A program made the position numbers and the translations under genes. From Chitinophaga sp. (GTDB taxonomy: Bacteria; Bacteroidota; Bacteroidia; Chitinophagales; Chitinophagaceae), in the NCBI RefSeq assembly GCF_019236475.1, contig NZ_JAFAIX010000009.1:124001-188000 (forward strand): DNA of 64,000 nucleotides, read 5' to 3'. Below are positions 35,900 to 43,840 of the stretch, piece after piece. The stretch's first letter is position 1. Each line of letters opens with the position of its first letter. The notes beneath the pieces are model-generated. The model was given only the letters and a program-made list of their open reading frames with translations. It searched no databases and was not told the DNA's origin.

Positions 35900-37246
35900 A
35901 TGAAACTGAACAAAGTTCTGTCCCTGCTGGTGTTGATTGCTACTGTAGTTTTCTCCTGCAAGAAAAATGATGACGTTCCTGGCCCGAAAATTATTTCTGG
36001 CGGAAGTAAAGACACGCTGGCATTGGGTGTTGCTACCACTTACAAGCCTCAATTCAACAACAAAGCGGGATTGAGTTTCCAATGGACCTCCAATGGAGCG
36101 CCGGTAAGTACAGACAGTATTTATCAATTCACAGCTACTACGTACGGAGATTACCACCTGGTATTGACAGCTAAGAATCAGACTGGTATTGATTCTGTGG
36201 TGTATAATATCCACGTGCTTGGGAAGTATGAAAATGGTTACTTCATGGTGCATGAAGGCCAGTATGGTACTACCAATGGCGATATGGCTTATTACAGCTA
36301 TGACAGCAACAAAGTAACCTTCAACATTTTCAAGAAAGAGAACCCAGATAAGAATCTCGGACCTACTACCGCCACATTGCAGTATGCTACCATTTATAAT
36401 GGTAAAATGTATATGGTCGCAAAAGTAGGCGGACCAATGGTCGTAGCTGATGCCTATTCCATGAAAGAAACCGGGCGTATTGCAGCATTACCCGGCGATG
36501 AAGGTCATGCTTTTGTAGGTATTGATAATAGTCGCGGGCTGTTGAGTACCGTTAATGGCGTGTATCCTGTGAACCTCTCTACGCTGGCGCTGGGCGCTAA
36601 AATTGCAGGTACTACTGGCGCCGTAGGAGATATGTTGTCGGTAGATAACAAATACGTTTTTGTCTTGACAGAAGGAGATGGTGTTGTAGTCCTGAATAGT
36701 ACAGATTACAGTGTGGTTAAGAAGTTTGACCGCGCTACTATCGGTTTCGTACGTACGAAAGACGGCGCAGTATGGGCTGCTGGCGATTCTTCATTGATGC
36801 GTATTGATCCAGTTACCTTGGCGCGTACAGAAACAAAACTGCCATTTAAAGTGACCAATCCTTGGGCCATGTGGTCTTGGAGATCTGGCTCTATTACCAC
36901 TAATCCTGATGGAACGGAAGTATACATTGCTGCCCGTAATGAATTTATGGGAGGTATTGGCGGTTCCTTGGAATATGGTGGTACCAAATTATACAAATAT
37001 ATTCCTGGCAATGCGGCCTCTCTGTCTACCCCATACATCACCCTGCCTGCTGGCCAATACTTCTACGGTTCTGCTGTAAGGTACAACCAGCGTACAAAAG
37101 AGCTTGTGATATTAACCCTGACAGATGAGTGGGGCGCTAGCAACGATAACAGATGGTTGATCTATGATGCAGGAACAGCGACCCTAAAAAATACTATCCG
37201 ATACACGAGTTATTCCTTCCCGGCGATGCCCGTGTTCTACCCGTAG
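35900..37246 (+). CDS. BtuG-like cobalamin-binding surface lipoprotein (DUF5074-type beta-propeller)
   Basis: A 448-residue lipoprotein with lipobox FSC (Cys20). A PKD-like domain of about 80 residues (about 40-110, TYKPQFNNKAGLSFQW and TTYGDYHLVLTAKN) precedes a beta-propeller from about residue 112 with repeated blades. The layout fits the DUF5074 group that includes the surface B12-binding protein BtuG. The riboswitch directly upstream supports a cobalamin role. In gut Bacteroides, BtuG caps the transporter BtuB, but no BtuB gene is here. Identity as a BtuG homologue is inferred from context and fold. Confidence 0.75.
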   Translation: MKLNKVLSLLVLIATVVFSCKKNDDVPGPKIISGGSKDTLALGVATTYKPQFNNKAGLSFQWTSNGAPVSTDSIYQFTATTYGDYHLVLTAKNQTGIDSVVYNIHVLGKYENGYFMVHEGQYGTTNGDMAYYSYDSNKVTFNIFKKENPDKNLGPTTATLQYATIYNGKMYMVAKVGGPMVVADAYSMKETGRIAALPGDEGHAFVGIDNSRGLLSTVNGVYPVNLSTLALGAKIAGTTGAVGDMLSVDNKYVFVLTEGDGVVVLNSTDYSVVKKFDRATIGFVRTKDGAVWAAGDSSLMRIDPVTLARTETKLPFKVTNPWAMWSWRSGSITTNPDGTEVYIAARNEFMGGIGGSLEYGGTKLYKYIPGNAASLSTPYITLPAGQYFYGSAVRYNQRTKELVILTLTDEWGASNDNRWLIYDAGTATLKNTIRYTSYSFPAMPVFYP

Positions 37247-37268
37247 AAGATCCTAAATATCACATAAA

Positions 37269-38189
37269 ATGAAAAAATCCCTTTTCCCCGTAGTAGCCCT
37301 GTTGGGCGCTGTAGCCTGGACTTCCTGCCAAAAGGCGAACCAGGCCGAAGAGCTGCATTTGCAGCCATTAAATGCCTCAAAGACCAGCGTGTACCGGCCT
37401 TCTACTGCTAGCAGTAGTCCGCTGATTAGCAAAGTGTATGCGTACTTGCCGGCAGCAGGGCAGTTTGTTAATAGTCCTGGTATAGGAACTTTGGCAGACG
37501 CGCAGGCCTTGATCGGCAGTACTTCCAATATGGTATCACTGGGTGCATTCGGTGGTTATATCATCTTTGGATTTGACCACTCCGTAAGTAATGGAACTGG
37601 GGCTGATATTGGCGTGTATGGCAACCCGTTAGGCCCTACTTATCAATGGTCAGAACCTGGTATCGTGATGGTAAGCCAAGATGTAAACAACAATGGTATT
37701 CCAGATGATCCTTGGTATGAACTGGCGGGCAGCGAATACAATAGCAGCGCTACCGTTAAGAATTACACCATTACCTACTACAATCCGCATGCAGTAGGCA
37801 CCAATGTTACCTGGAAGGATAATCTGGGTAACACAGGTATTGTGCAGGCCAATGCCTACCATACCACCAATAACTATTATCCCACCTTTGCAGCTAACCA
37901 GGATTCAATTTCCTTCACTGGTACGAAACTGGCTAACACATTGGTGCCTGGTAGCATTGTCACCAACTTGGCTTATGCCTGGGGGTATAGCGACAGCTAT
38001 TCCAATGATTATGTTACCTATGGTTACAACACCTTCGATATTTCTTGGGCGGTTGACGGCAGCGGTAACCCCGTTAGCTTGGGTTATATCGATTTTGTGA
38101 AAGTCTACACTGGCCAGAACTGCAATTCTGGTGCGATGTTAGGAGAAATTTCAACAGAAGTTAAAGGAGCTCGAGATATGCATCTGTAA
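37269..38189 (+). CDS. Cobalamin-operon surface lipoprotein of unknown role
   Basis: A 306-residue lipoprotein with lipobox TSC (Cys20). It has a characteristic stretch, DVNNNGIPDDPWYELAGSEY, near residues 138-157, with a calcium-site pattern (D-x-N-x-N-G). The fold appears to be a beta-sandwich. It lies 22 bases after the BtuG-like gene, under the same riboswitch. Proteins of this type are often found beside B12-regulated genes in Bacteroidota, so a cobalamin- or corrinoid-binding role is likely but not shown. Confidence 0.7.
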   Translation: MKKSLFPVVALLGAVAWTSCQKANQAEELHLQPLNASKTSVYRPSTASSSPLISKVYAYLPAAGQFVNSPGIGTLADAQALIGSTSNMVSLGAFGGYIIFGFDHSVSNGTGADIGVYGNPLGPTYQWSEPGIVMVSQDVNNNGIPDDPWYELAGSEYNSSATVKNYTITYYNPHAVGTNVTWKDNLGNTGIVQANAYHTTNNYYPTFAANQDSISFTGTKLANTLVPGSIVTNLAYAWGYSDSYSNDYVTYGYNTFDISWAVDGSGNPVSLGYIDFVKVYTGQNCNSGAMLGEISTEVKGARDMHL

Positions 38190-38212
38190 CCAGATGTGTA
38201 TATATAGTTGAC

Positions 38213-38250
38213 AAAGCCGCGTCTTATTTAAGACGTGGCTTTTATTTTTT
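38213..38250 (+). terminator. Terminator ending the cobalamin operon
   Basis: A 14-bp stem (AAAGCCGCGTCTTA against TAAGACGTGGCTTT, one G-U pair), followed by a T-rich tail. It lies 23 bases after the stop of the second lipoprotein gene. Confidence 0.85.
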
Positions 38251-38408
38251 GCAGAGGAATTCATGAGAAATGGGAGCTTGGGTATTTGTTGAGTTGGTGC
38301 GGGGCACCGAGAGGAGGGGGATATTGAAAAAGTGCGCTTGTATTGTTATATTGTTGGGAGGCTGTGAAGTAAAACAGCCTAACGGGATAACATAAACGAA
38401 GTGCACGT

Positions 38409-38984
38409 ATGAATAAACTGCCTGAAACTTTTCCGGTGCTGTCCACGGAGCACCTAACATTGGAGCCGGTGAGCATGTCCATGTTGGAAGACATATTTTT
38501 TATATTCAATGATCCTAGTGTAGTAAGGTTTTACCATGTACATCCGATGGCTAATCGGGGGAAGGCGATGGAACGGATTCAGCAGTATCAGCGGATATTT
38601 CGGGATAAGACTGGTATTAGGTGGGCCATTATTCCGAAGGGAACGCACCATGTTGCTGGAACGATTGGGATCAACAGTATGGACAGTAGTAATAAGTGCA
38701 GTGTGTCTTATGATTTATCCAATAATTGGTGGAAGCGGGGATATATGGAAGAGGCGATGGCAGCGGTTTTAGCATATGCATTTGGCGTATTGGATATCAA
38801 CCGGGTTCAGGCGGAAGTAATGAAAGATAATACGGACTCGTGTGAATTACTAGAGCAATTGGGATTTGTGAAAGAGGGGTTATTAAGGGAGTGGCAGTAT
38901 TGGGATGGCCGATACGATGATATCTATATGTATGGCTTATTACAGCGGGAATATAAAGCGCAGGGCCATACGGATCTCGTATAG
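38409..38984 (+). CDS. GNAT-family N-acetyltransferase (RimJ/RimL-like)
   Basis: A 191-residue acetyltransferase. The core shows GTIGINSMDSSNKCSVSYDL, the acetyl-CoA-binding YDLSNNWWKRGYMEEAM, and the closing ELLEQLGFVKEGLLREW. This is the RimJ/RimL branch that acetylates protein N-termini or small molecules. The substrate is unknown. It stands alone, and its 3' end lies within a hairpin shared with the convergent response-regulator gene. Confidence 0.92.
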   Translation: MNKLPETFPVLSTEHLTLEPVSMSMLEDIFFIFNDPSVVRFYHVHPMANRGKAMERIQQYQRIFRDKTGIRWAIIPKGTHHVAGTIGINSMDSSNKCSVSYDLSNNWWKRGYMEEAMAAVLAYAFGVLDINRVQAEVMKDNTDSCELLEQLGFVKEGLLREWQYWDGRYDDIYMYGLLQREYKAQGHTDLV

Positions 38985-38993
38985 CCCTGCGCT
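38959..38993. terminator. Hairpin at the 3' end of the GNAT gene
   Basis: A 15-bp stem with one mismatch (GCGCAGGGCCATACG and CGTATAGCCCTGCGC) around a 5-base loop. It overlaps the GNAT stop codon and lies between convergent genes. No long T run follows. Confidence 0.55.
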
Positions 38994-39015
38994 GTATAAT
39001 AGCAGTGAAATGAGA

Positions 39016-39687
39016 TTAAGGTAATTTATCCAGCATGACAATACCATGTTTGAGGGCGTAAGTAACGAGGCCAACACGGGTTTTTACCTGTAGTTTGGCA
39101 AAAAGGTTGTCTCGATAGCCATCAATGGTGCGGGCACTGAGGTGCATTTGATCGGCAATCTCCTTATAAGTCAGTTCGGTACAGACCAATTTAAGAAAGG
39201 TGATTTCTCTTTCGGTCAGGTTGGTAGCGTATTTGGTGGTATTGCCTTCTTCTTCCGCCTCATGAATAGAGTGGATGAGTTTTCCGGTGACCATTTCGGA
39301 GTAGTAGTACCCTTTATGAACGAGCGAGCTCATGGCTTCGCGGAGTTCGGAGGGTTCTGAGTCTTTGAGGATATAGCCTTTTGCGCCGGCTTTAAACATA
39401 CGAACGATGGATTGTTCGTTGTCGTACATGGAGAGGGCAAGCACCTTGATATTTGGTTGATTTTTCTTCAACCAGAGGCAGGTTTCATAGCCGTCCATTT
39501 CCGGCATATTAATATCCAGCAGTACGATATCCGGCAAGTTTTCCGGCCGGAGCATGCTGATTAATTCTTTGCCATTATTGGCTTCAAACAGCAGATGGTA
39601 GTCGTCGAAGCTGGCGATGAGTGTACCCAGACCTTTTCTGAAGAGTACATGGTCATCTACCAGGGCTATACTGATTTTGTTGTTCAT
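39016..39687 (-). CDS. NarL/FixJ-type response regulator
   Basis: A 223-residue response regulator. The receiver has ALVDDHVLF, the phospho-acceptor Asp in DIVLLDINMPEMDG, and KAGAKGYILKDSEP. The C-terminal LuxR HTH reads LTEREITFLKLVC, TYKEIADQMHLS, and RTIDGYRDNLFAKL. It is fed by the histidine kinase encoded 6 bases upstream. The target genes are unknown. Confidence 0.95.
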   Translation of the reverse strand: MNNKISIALVDDHVLFRKGLGTLIASFDDYHLLFEANNGKELISMLRPENLPDIVLLDINMPEMDGYETCLWLKKNQPNIKVLALSMYDNEQSIVRMFKAGAKGYILKDSEPSELREAMSSLVHKGYYYSEMVTGKLIHSIHEAEEEGNTTKYATNLTEREITFLKLVCTELTYKEIADQMHLSARTIDGYRDNLFAKLQVKTRVGLVTYALKHGIVMLDKLP

Positions 39688-39693
39688 ATCAAA

Positions 39694-40485
39694 TTAAGGG
39701 AGCAGATAGGGTATATTGACCTTCACACGGGTGCCCTGGGGCTCATTTTCGGCTATACTGAGGTCAGCGCCTATCAGGTTACTTCGTTTCCTCATGCTAC
39801 CAAGGCCGATTCCAGAGGTTTCGCCTTGGAGAATTTTGGGATTGATGCCTTCGCCATTATCAGCGATATCCATGATACAGCATTGTTGCTGGTAGTCGAG
39901 ATTGATATCGATGGCTGTAGCGCGAGCGTGTTTGATAATGTTATTTAATACTTCCTGAAAGATACGAAATAGAATTAATTCCTTGTTGGGCTCTAGCCTT
40001 ACAGGATTTCCTTCGATTTGGAAATTGATATCGAAGGTACCTATTCTGCGGAGCATTTCCACTTCCTGGCCTATGCCTGCGCAGAGGCCTTTATCCATGA
40101 TAAGGTCGGTATCTAGACTTTTACTAAGATTTCTGAGATCATGGATGGCTTTGGTAAGAAGTTGTTTGGAATCGTTGATTTTTTCGAATAGGGCAGGGTT
40201 GGTAGCCGTATCGATGGTACTCATGTTTAGTTTAACGAGGCTCAGTACTTGTCCTATATTATCATGAATTTCTTGGGAGATATTTTTTTGTGTTTGTTCT
40301 TTTATTTCCAGTTGTGTACGTAGCATTTCTTGGTCGAATGCGGATTTAAGTTGTTGTTTTTCCTGTTGATGAGCGGCACGGCGGCGCTGGTATATCATCC
40401 AGAATGCGATGATAAAGCTAATCAGCAGGAGAAACAAGAGGGTTGCCATTACGATGCTTAAGATGATATCATTTTCCATTTCCAC
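39694..40485 (-). CDS. NarX-type histidine kinase with one membrane segment
   Basis: A 263-residue kinase. An N-terminal membrane helix (about 8-30) is followed by a coiled coil (about 33-65), the phospho-acceptor motif ISQEIHDNIGQVLSLVKLN, and a HATPase domain with NNIIKHARATAIDI, DIADNGEGI and GIGLGSMRKR. It has no outer sensing domain, so the signal is sensed in the membrane or by a partner. The start overlaps the gene upstream by 17 bases. Confidence 0.95.
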   Translation of the reverse strand: MEMENDIILSIVMATLLFLLLISFIIAFWMIYQRRRAAHQQEKQQLKSAFDQEMLRTQLEIKEQTQKNISQEIHDNIGQVLSLVKLNMSTIDTATNPALFEKINDSKQLLTKAIHDLRNLSKSLDTDLIMDKGLCAGIGQEVEMLRRIGTFDINFQIEGNPVRLEPNKELILFRIFQEVLNNIIKHARATAIDINLDYQQQCCIMDIADNGEGINPKILQGETSGIGLGSMRKRSNLIGADLSIAENEPQGTRVKVNIPYLLP

Positions 40486-41143
40486 GATGATGAGCTATGT
40501 TGGCGTCTGATAACTTGCGATCTTTCCAGATGCCGATGGTAAAAAGGCCATACATAGTAATGTTAAAAATGCTTTGAATAACCCAAAGTCTGGTGATAAT
40601 AGAATTTGGGTGAACCTTGATATAGTGCCATAGCGAAAATACCAGCATGGTACATGGTGCATACAGAAAAATACCTGTCAGATACCAGAAGAATGGTTTT
40701 TGGGGTGAAATGCCATCCATTACTTCATATTGATCTAGAATAATCAGCAGTATCCAACCGGTATACATAAGATTATTTACAGACACAGCTTCGCTGATAA
40801 ACCGGGCCGACAAACCATTCCAAAGCACTATCCCTATATTGAATATCGTTATTAGACACGTTGTGATAAAAAAGAGTCGTCTTCTTCCTTTATTAATAAT
40901 TTTTGGATAGAACAACCAGCAGATCAGGCTAATTTCGGCCAGTGTATACAAGTTGTATGTCACATTCAGCAGTGGTCCTTTGGCGATAAAGGCCCTTAGC
41001 AATTGAGGGATAGCAGCCAAAGCTACTATCCCCAATACGATTCTTGAATCGACTGATATCTTCCGGCAGCAATAGATGCCCACGATTAGCGGACAAATAA
41101 CTATCCAGATTGAAATATCACTTAAAACATCCTGTAGTTGCAT
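40469..41143 (-). CDS. Seven-helix membrane protein, possible sensor partner of the kinase
   Basis: A 224-residue polytopic protein with about seven hydrophobic helices and no known domain that I recognise. The gene overlaps the kinase start by 17 bases, so the two are translationally coupled. Because the kinase lacks its own sensory domain, a role as membrane sensor is plausible. This is inference from layout only. Confidence 0.75.
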   Translation of the reverse strand: MQLQDVLSDISIWIVICPLIVGIYCCRKISVDSRIVLGIVALAAIPQLLRAFIAKGPLLNVTYNLYTLAEISLICWLFYPKIINKGRRRLFFITTCLITIFNIGIVLWNGLSARFISEAVSVNNLMYTGWILLIILDQYEVMDGISPQKPFFWYLTGIFLYAPCTMLVFSLWHYIKVHPNSIITRLWVIQSIFNITMYGLFTIGIWKDRKLSDANIAHHRGNGK

Positions 41144-41219
41144 ATAGCCCGTGGTATAGTTCTCATTTGAGGGGTGAGTATGTGCAAAATACAGAAGTTC
41201 AGTGGAAAATACCTGCTAA

Positions 41220-41711
41220 TTATACGTAGTTGATTTGTGTAACGTCTGTAGCAGGTGGATGTTCCAGTCCAATGGTTGGATCGTCGTCGAGTCTATTAGT
41301 CTTGGCGATACCGGCTGCAGTTCCTTGAGGAGCCAAGCCAGTGGCTTCCAGGATCATACCGCCTTCTTCCGCTGCACAATCGTCTTTGGTCAGGAGTCTG
41401 CAAGGGATCACCATGACAGTAGGGTCGCCTTTTTCAAATTGTTCGGTTTTTTCTGGGTGGGCGCCTGCAATTACCATGTAGTAAGAAGCGCCGCTGTCCA
41501 GCAGCTTTTGCAGTTCCTCTTTGGAAAACAGGAAGCCATTGGTTTTACTGAGGTAAAAGTTGGTAACAGCGGGATCATGAAGGATACCGGTAGCCAGCCT
41601 GAGGGCCAGTTCCATTTTGTTAAAATATTCTTTACGAACATTCATGATTCTACGTGCCTCGTCGAGGCTGATTTCCTGTCCTGGAAGTTGTTGAATTGGA
41701 TCCATCAGCAT
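41220..41711 (-). CDS. Protein of unknown function, 163 residues
   Basis: A 163-residue cytoplasmic protein (or 161 from the second ATG). It is acidic, has no signal or membrane part, and is rich in short helices in the first half. I do not recognise a family. It lies in line with and 76 bases upstream of the seven-helix protein gene, so it could share the operon. Confidence 0.7.
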   Translation of the reverse strand: MLMDPIQQLPGQEISLDEARRIMNVRKEYFNKMELALRLATGILHDPAVTNFYLSKTNGFLFSKEELQKLLDSGASYYMVIAGAHPEKTEQFEKGDPTVMVIPCRLLTKDDCAAEEGGMILEATGLAPQGTAAGIAKTNRLDDDPTIGLEHPPATDVTQINYV

Positions 41712-41844
41712 TGAAGGTTTTAGTGAGTAATTTTCAGATCATGAAATATATAAAATTCATTCTTAATGTGTGGTGTAAAAAGAGGATGCCGGAAAAGAAG
41801 GTACCAGCATCCCCTTGAACCTTGGGGAACAAACCAGGTTGGCG

Positions 41845-42060
41845 CTAGTACGAAAGCGCCGGATAAGCAATGTATTGATCAGACCTAGTGAAGGAAGACG
41901 ATCCGGTATCTGTTGTGGATACGGGTGCCTCCGAAATATTATTATAGAATACTTGGGTAGATTTTTCCTGCGTTGTATTATGCTGTAGGTGAAAAACGTG
42001 CCGCATATATATTGCAAGTTGTGTAACAATCAGTAACATTAGGAACAGGAACCGTTTCAT
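41845..42060 (-). CDS. Short membrane-anchored or secreted protein, doubtful
   Basis: A 71-residue frame starting MKRFLFLMLLIVTQ. The first 17 residues are strongly hydrophobic after two basic residues, as in a signal anchor; the remainder is polar and short. No homologue comes to mind, and no good promoter was seen. It could be a real small protein or a chance frame. Confidence 0.35.
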   Translation of the reverse strand: MKRFLFLMLLIVTQLAIYMRHVFHLQHNTTQEKSTQVFYNNISEAPVSTTDTGSSSFTRSDQYIAYPALSY

Positions 42061-42108
42061 TTCATAGTAGTTTTATCAACAGGATACCGTAGGATTATGA
42101 CTCCAAAA

Positions 42109-42438
42109 TTAGGAGCTGTCTTGGTGTGGATCAACGTGAAAATCTACAAAGGGATACCGTGTTTTCACGGTATTTATGAAAGCATGAAAACTATAAGTAA
42201 AGGGAGGGATTCCATTTTTTACATCATTCCAGCCAGCGGAATTTGCATGAAAACGGTCTTTTTTGTTAGAAAATCCTAGTTTTTGATAGCATCTGGCACT
42301 ATCCAGCTTACTAACGGCAATGGGTATATGATCCAAGTCAGTGATAACTGGTGGGTGGTTGTTTACCTGTGCGGTAACAAGCAACGTACTTGTTATGCAT
42401 AAGAGGAAGGTAGCGGAAGGCGCATGTTTCAGCTTTTA
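42109..42438 (-). pseudogene. Decayed VOC/glyoxalase-like gene remnant
   Basis: Read on the minus strand, residues read LLVTAQVNNHPPVITD, then LDHIPIAVSKLDSARCYQ and LGFSNKKDRFHANS, which match the start of a secreted glyoxalase-like protein (a signal peptide ending TAQ, then the VOC beta-strand). No ATG heads it, because a stop lies just upstream in frame, and the expected continuation after HANS is missing. The remaining frame looks out of phase. This suggests a lost start and an internal deletion or shift. Confidence 0.5.
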
Positions 42439-42480
42439 CAGCGGGGTAAAGAGTGACATTACGATATTATGGTGATGGGG

Positions 42481-42930
42481 CTATTTAATACTTCGGATCT
42501 TATCCAGCAGGTGGTTCAGTTCTGCTACGTCTTTATCTGTCAGTCCGGCGTATACCGTGTCTACCTGATCCAAATGATTTGTAATTTCTTGACACAGTGA
42601 TTCGCCTGAGGGGGTCAGTTTGATATCGATCAGTCGTTTGTCTACCGCATTGGGTTTTTTCTGCACGAGGTTTTTGATTACCAGGCGGTCAACCAGCCGA
42701 GATACTCCTGCGTTCTTCTCCACCATTTGCTCCAGCACTTCGGAAGTAGAAATCGGCCGGTCCGCCTCGTAAAGGATTTTTAATACATTATACTGTTGGG
42801 AAGTAAGTCCGTATTCAGCAAAGAATAGCTGCGAGCGATCGTATACCCAGTTAAAAGTTTTTACTAGGTTGATGCCTAACTGTCGGCGTATGGACATTTG
42901 TTGCTCGCTGTTTTGCTGTTGCTTTTTCAT
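42481..42930 (-). CDS. MarR-family transcriptional regulator
   Basis: A 149-residue winged-helix regulator. The core is LTSQQYNVLKILYEADRPIS, the recognition helix lies around VEKNAGVSRLVDRLV, and the wing has KKPNAVDKRLIDIKLT. It follows the SDR gene by 21 bases in the same direction. The MarR protein probably represses this pair through the palindrome at 43747. The ligand is unknown. Confidence 0.93.
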   Translation of the reverse strand: MKKQQQNSEQQMSIRRQLGINLVKTFNWVYDRSQLFFAEYGLTSQQYNVLKILYEADRPISTSEVLEQMVEKNAGVSRLVDRLVIKNLVQKKPNAVDKRLIDIKLTPSGESLCQEITNHLDQVDTVYAGLTDKDVAELNHLLDKIRSIK

Positions 42931-42951
42931 GTTTGGATAAAGCGATATCTT

Positions 42952-43704
42952 TTATTGAATCAGGTATCCGCCATCTACAGGCAGGTAAGCGCCTGTGCAG
43001 AAACTAGCATCGTCGGAAGCGAGGAAAAGGAATGCTTTAGCTACTTCTTCCGGTTTACCTAGTCTTTTCATGGCATGTTTGGATTCCATGTAAGCTCTGT
43101 ATTCTGCGCCTGCGGCTGAGTTGTCCATCAATAATGGTGTTTCAATATAACCCGGTCCGATGGCATTTACGCGAATATTATTGGTAGCGTTTTCCAGTGC
43201 CGCTACTTTCGTAAGCCCTACCAGTCCATGTTTAGATGCTGCATAGGCGCCAATTCCCTGTTCTGCCACTTGGCTCATGATGGAACCCATGTTTACAATA
43301 GCTCCACCCGTTGCTTGTTTACGCATCTGGGCAATCTGGAATTTCATGCCATAAAATACGCCGCTGAGGTTAATATTCAAAACACGTTGCCATTCATCTT
43401 GCGTTTTTTCATGTACAGGGGAGGCGTCTACTACACCTGCGTTGTTCAATGCAATATCCAGGCTTCCAAATGCATCCACTGTTTCTTTCACCGCCCTTTC
43501 TAGGTCTTCATACCGAGAAACATCGCACTGCACAAAGCGGGCGTCTGTACCTTCTTTCTTTACTTCGTCCAGTACCGCTTTGTTTTCTTTCAGGTCGGCA
43601 ATTACAACTTTTGCGCCTTCCCTCGCCATCAGGATGGCTGCTGCTTTGCCAATGCCGCTGTTTCCTCCGGTGATAAAGGCCACCTTGTTTTCAAAACGTT
43701 TCAT
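42952..43704 (-). CDS. Short-chain dehydrogenase/reductase (glucose-dehydrogenase-like)
   Basis: A 250-residue SDR. Key motifs are ITGGNSGIGKAA, ALNNAGVVDA, NMGSIMSQV, and YAASKHGLVG. It ends ASFCTGAYLPVDGGYL. It would use NAD(P) to act on an alcohol or carbonyl substrate that is not known. It is the first gene of an SDR-MarR pair, and an exact 20-base palindrome lies 42 bases upstream of its start. Confidence 0.95.
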   Translation of the reverse strand: MKRFENKVAFITGGNSGIGKAAAILMAREGAKVVIADLKENKAVLDEVKKEGTDARFVQCDVSRYEDLERAVKETVDAFGSLDIALNNAGVVDASPVHEKTQDEWQRVLNINLSGVFYGMKFQIAQMRKQATGGAIVNMGSIMSQVAEQGIGAYAASKHGLVGLTKVAALENATNNIRVNAIGPGYIETPLLMDNSAAGAEYRAYMESKHAMKRLGKPEEVAKAFLFLASDDASFCTGAYLPVDGGYLIQ

Positions 43705-43746
43705 GTGATGGTGTTTTAAAAATGAATCAAATCTTTCCTTTACAAT

Positions 43747-43766
43747 ATTAATGATTAATCATTAAT
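43747..43766. promoter_or_regulatory. Perfect 20-bp palindrome upstream of the SDR-MarR operon
   Basis: ATTAATGATTAATCATTAAT is a perfect palindrome, and part of it is repeated just downstream. The composition and length fit a MarR-family operator, and the MarR gene is second in the operon it precedes. It is probably an autoregulatory site. Confidence 0.65.
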
Positions 43767-43840
43767 GATTAGTTAATGAATTGTTAAATTGACGGAAAGC
43801 AAGCTCATATGGATAACACGAAATCACGGAAGAGGTTGTG

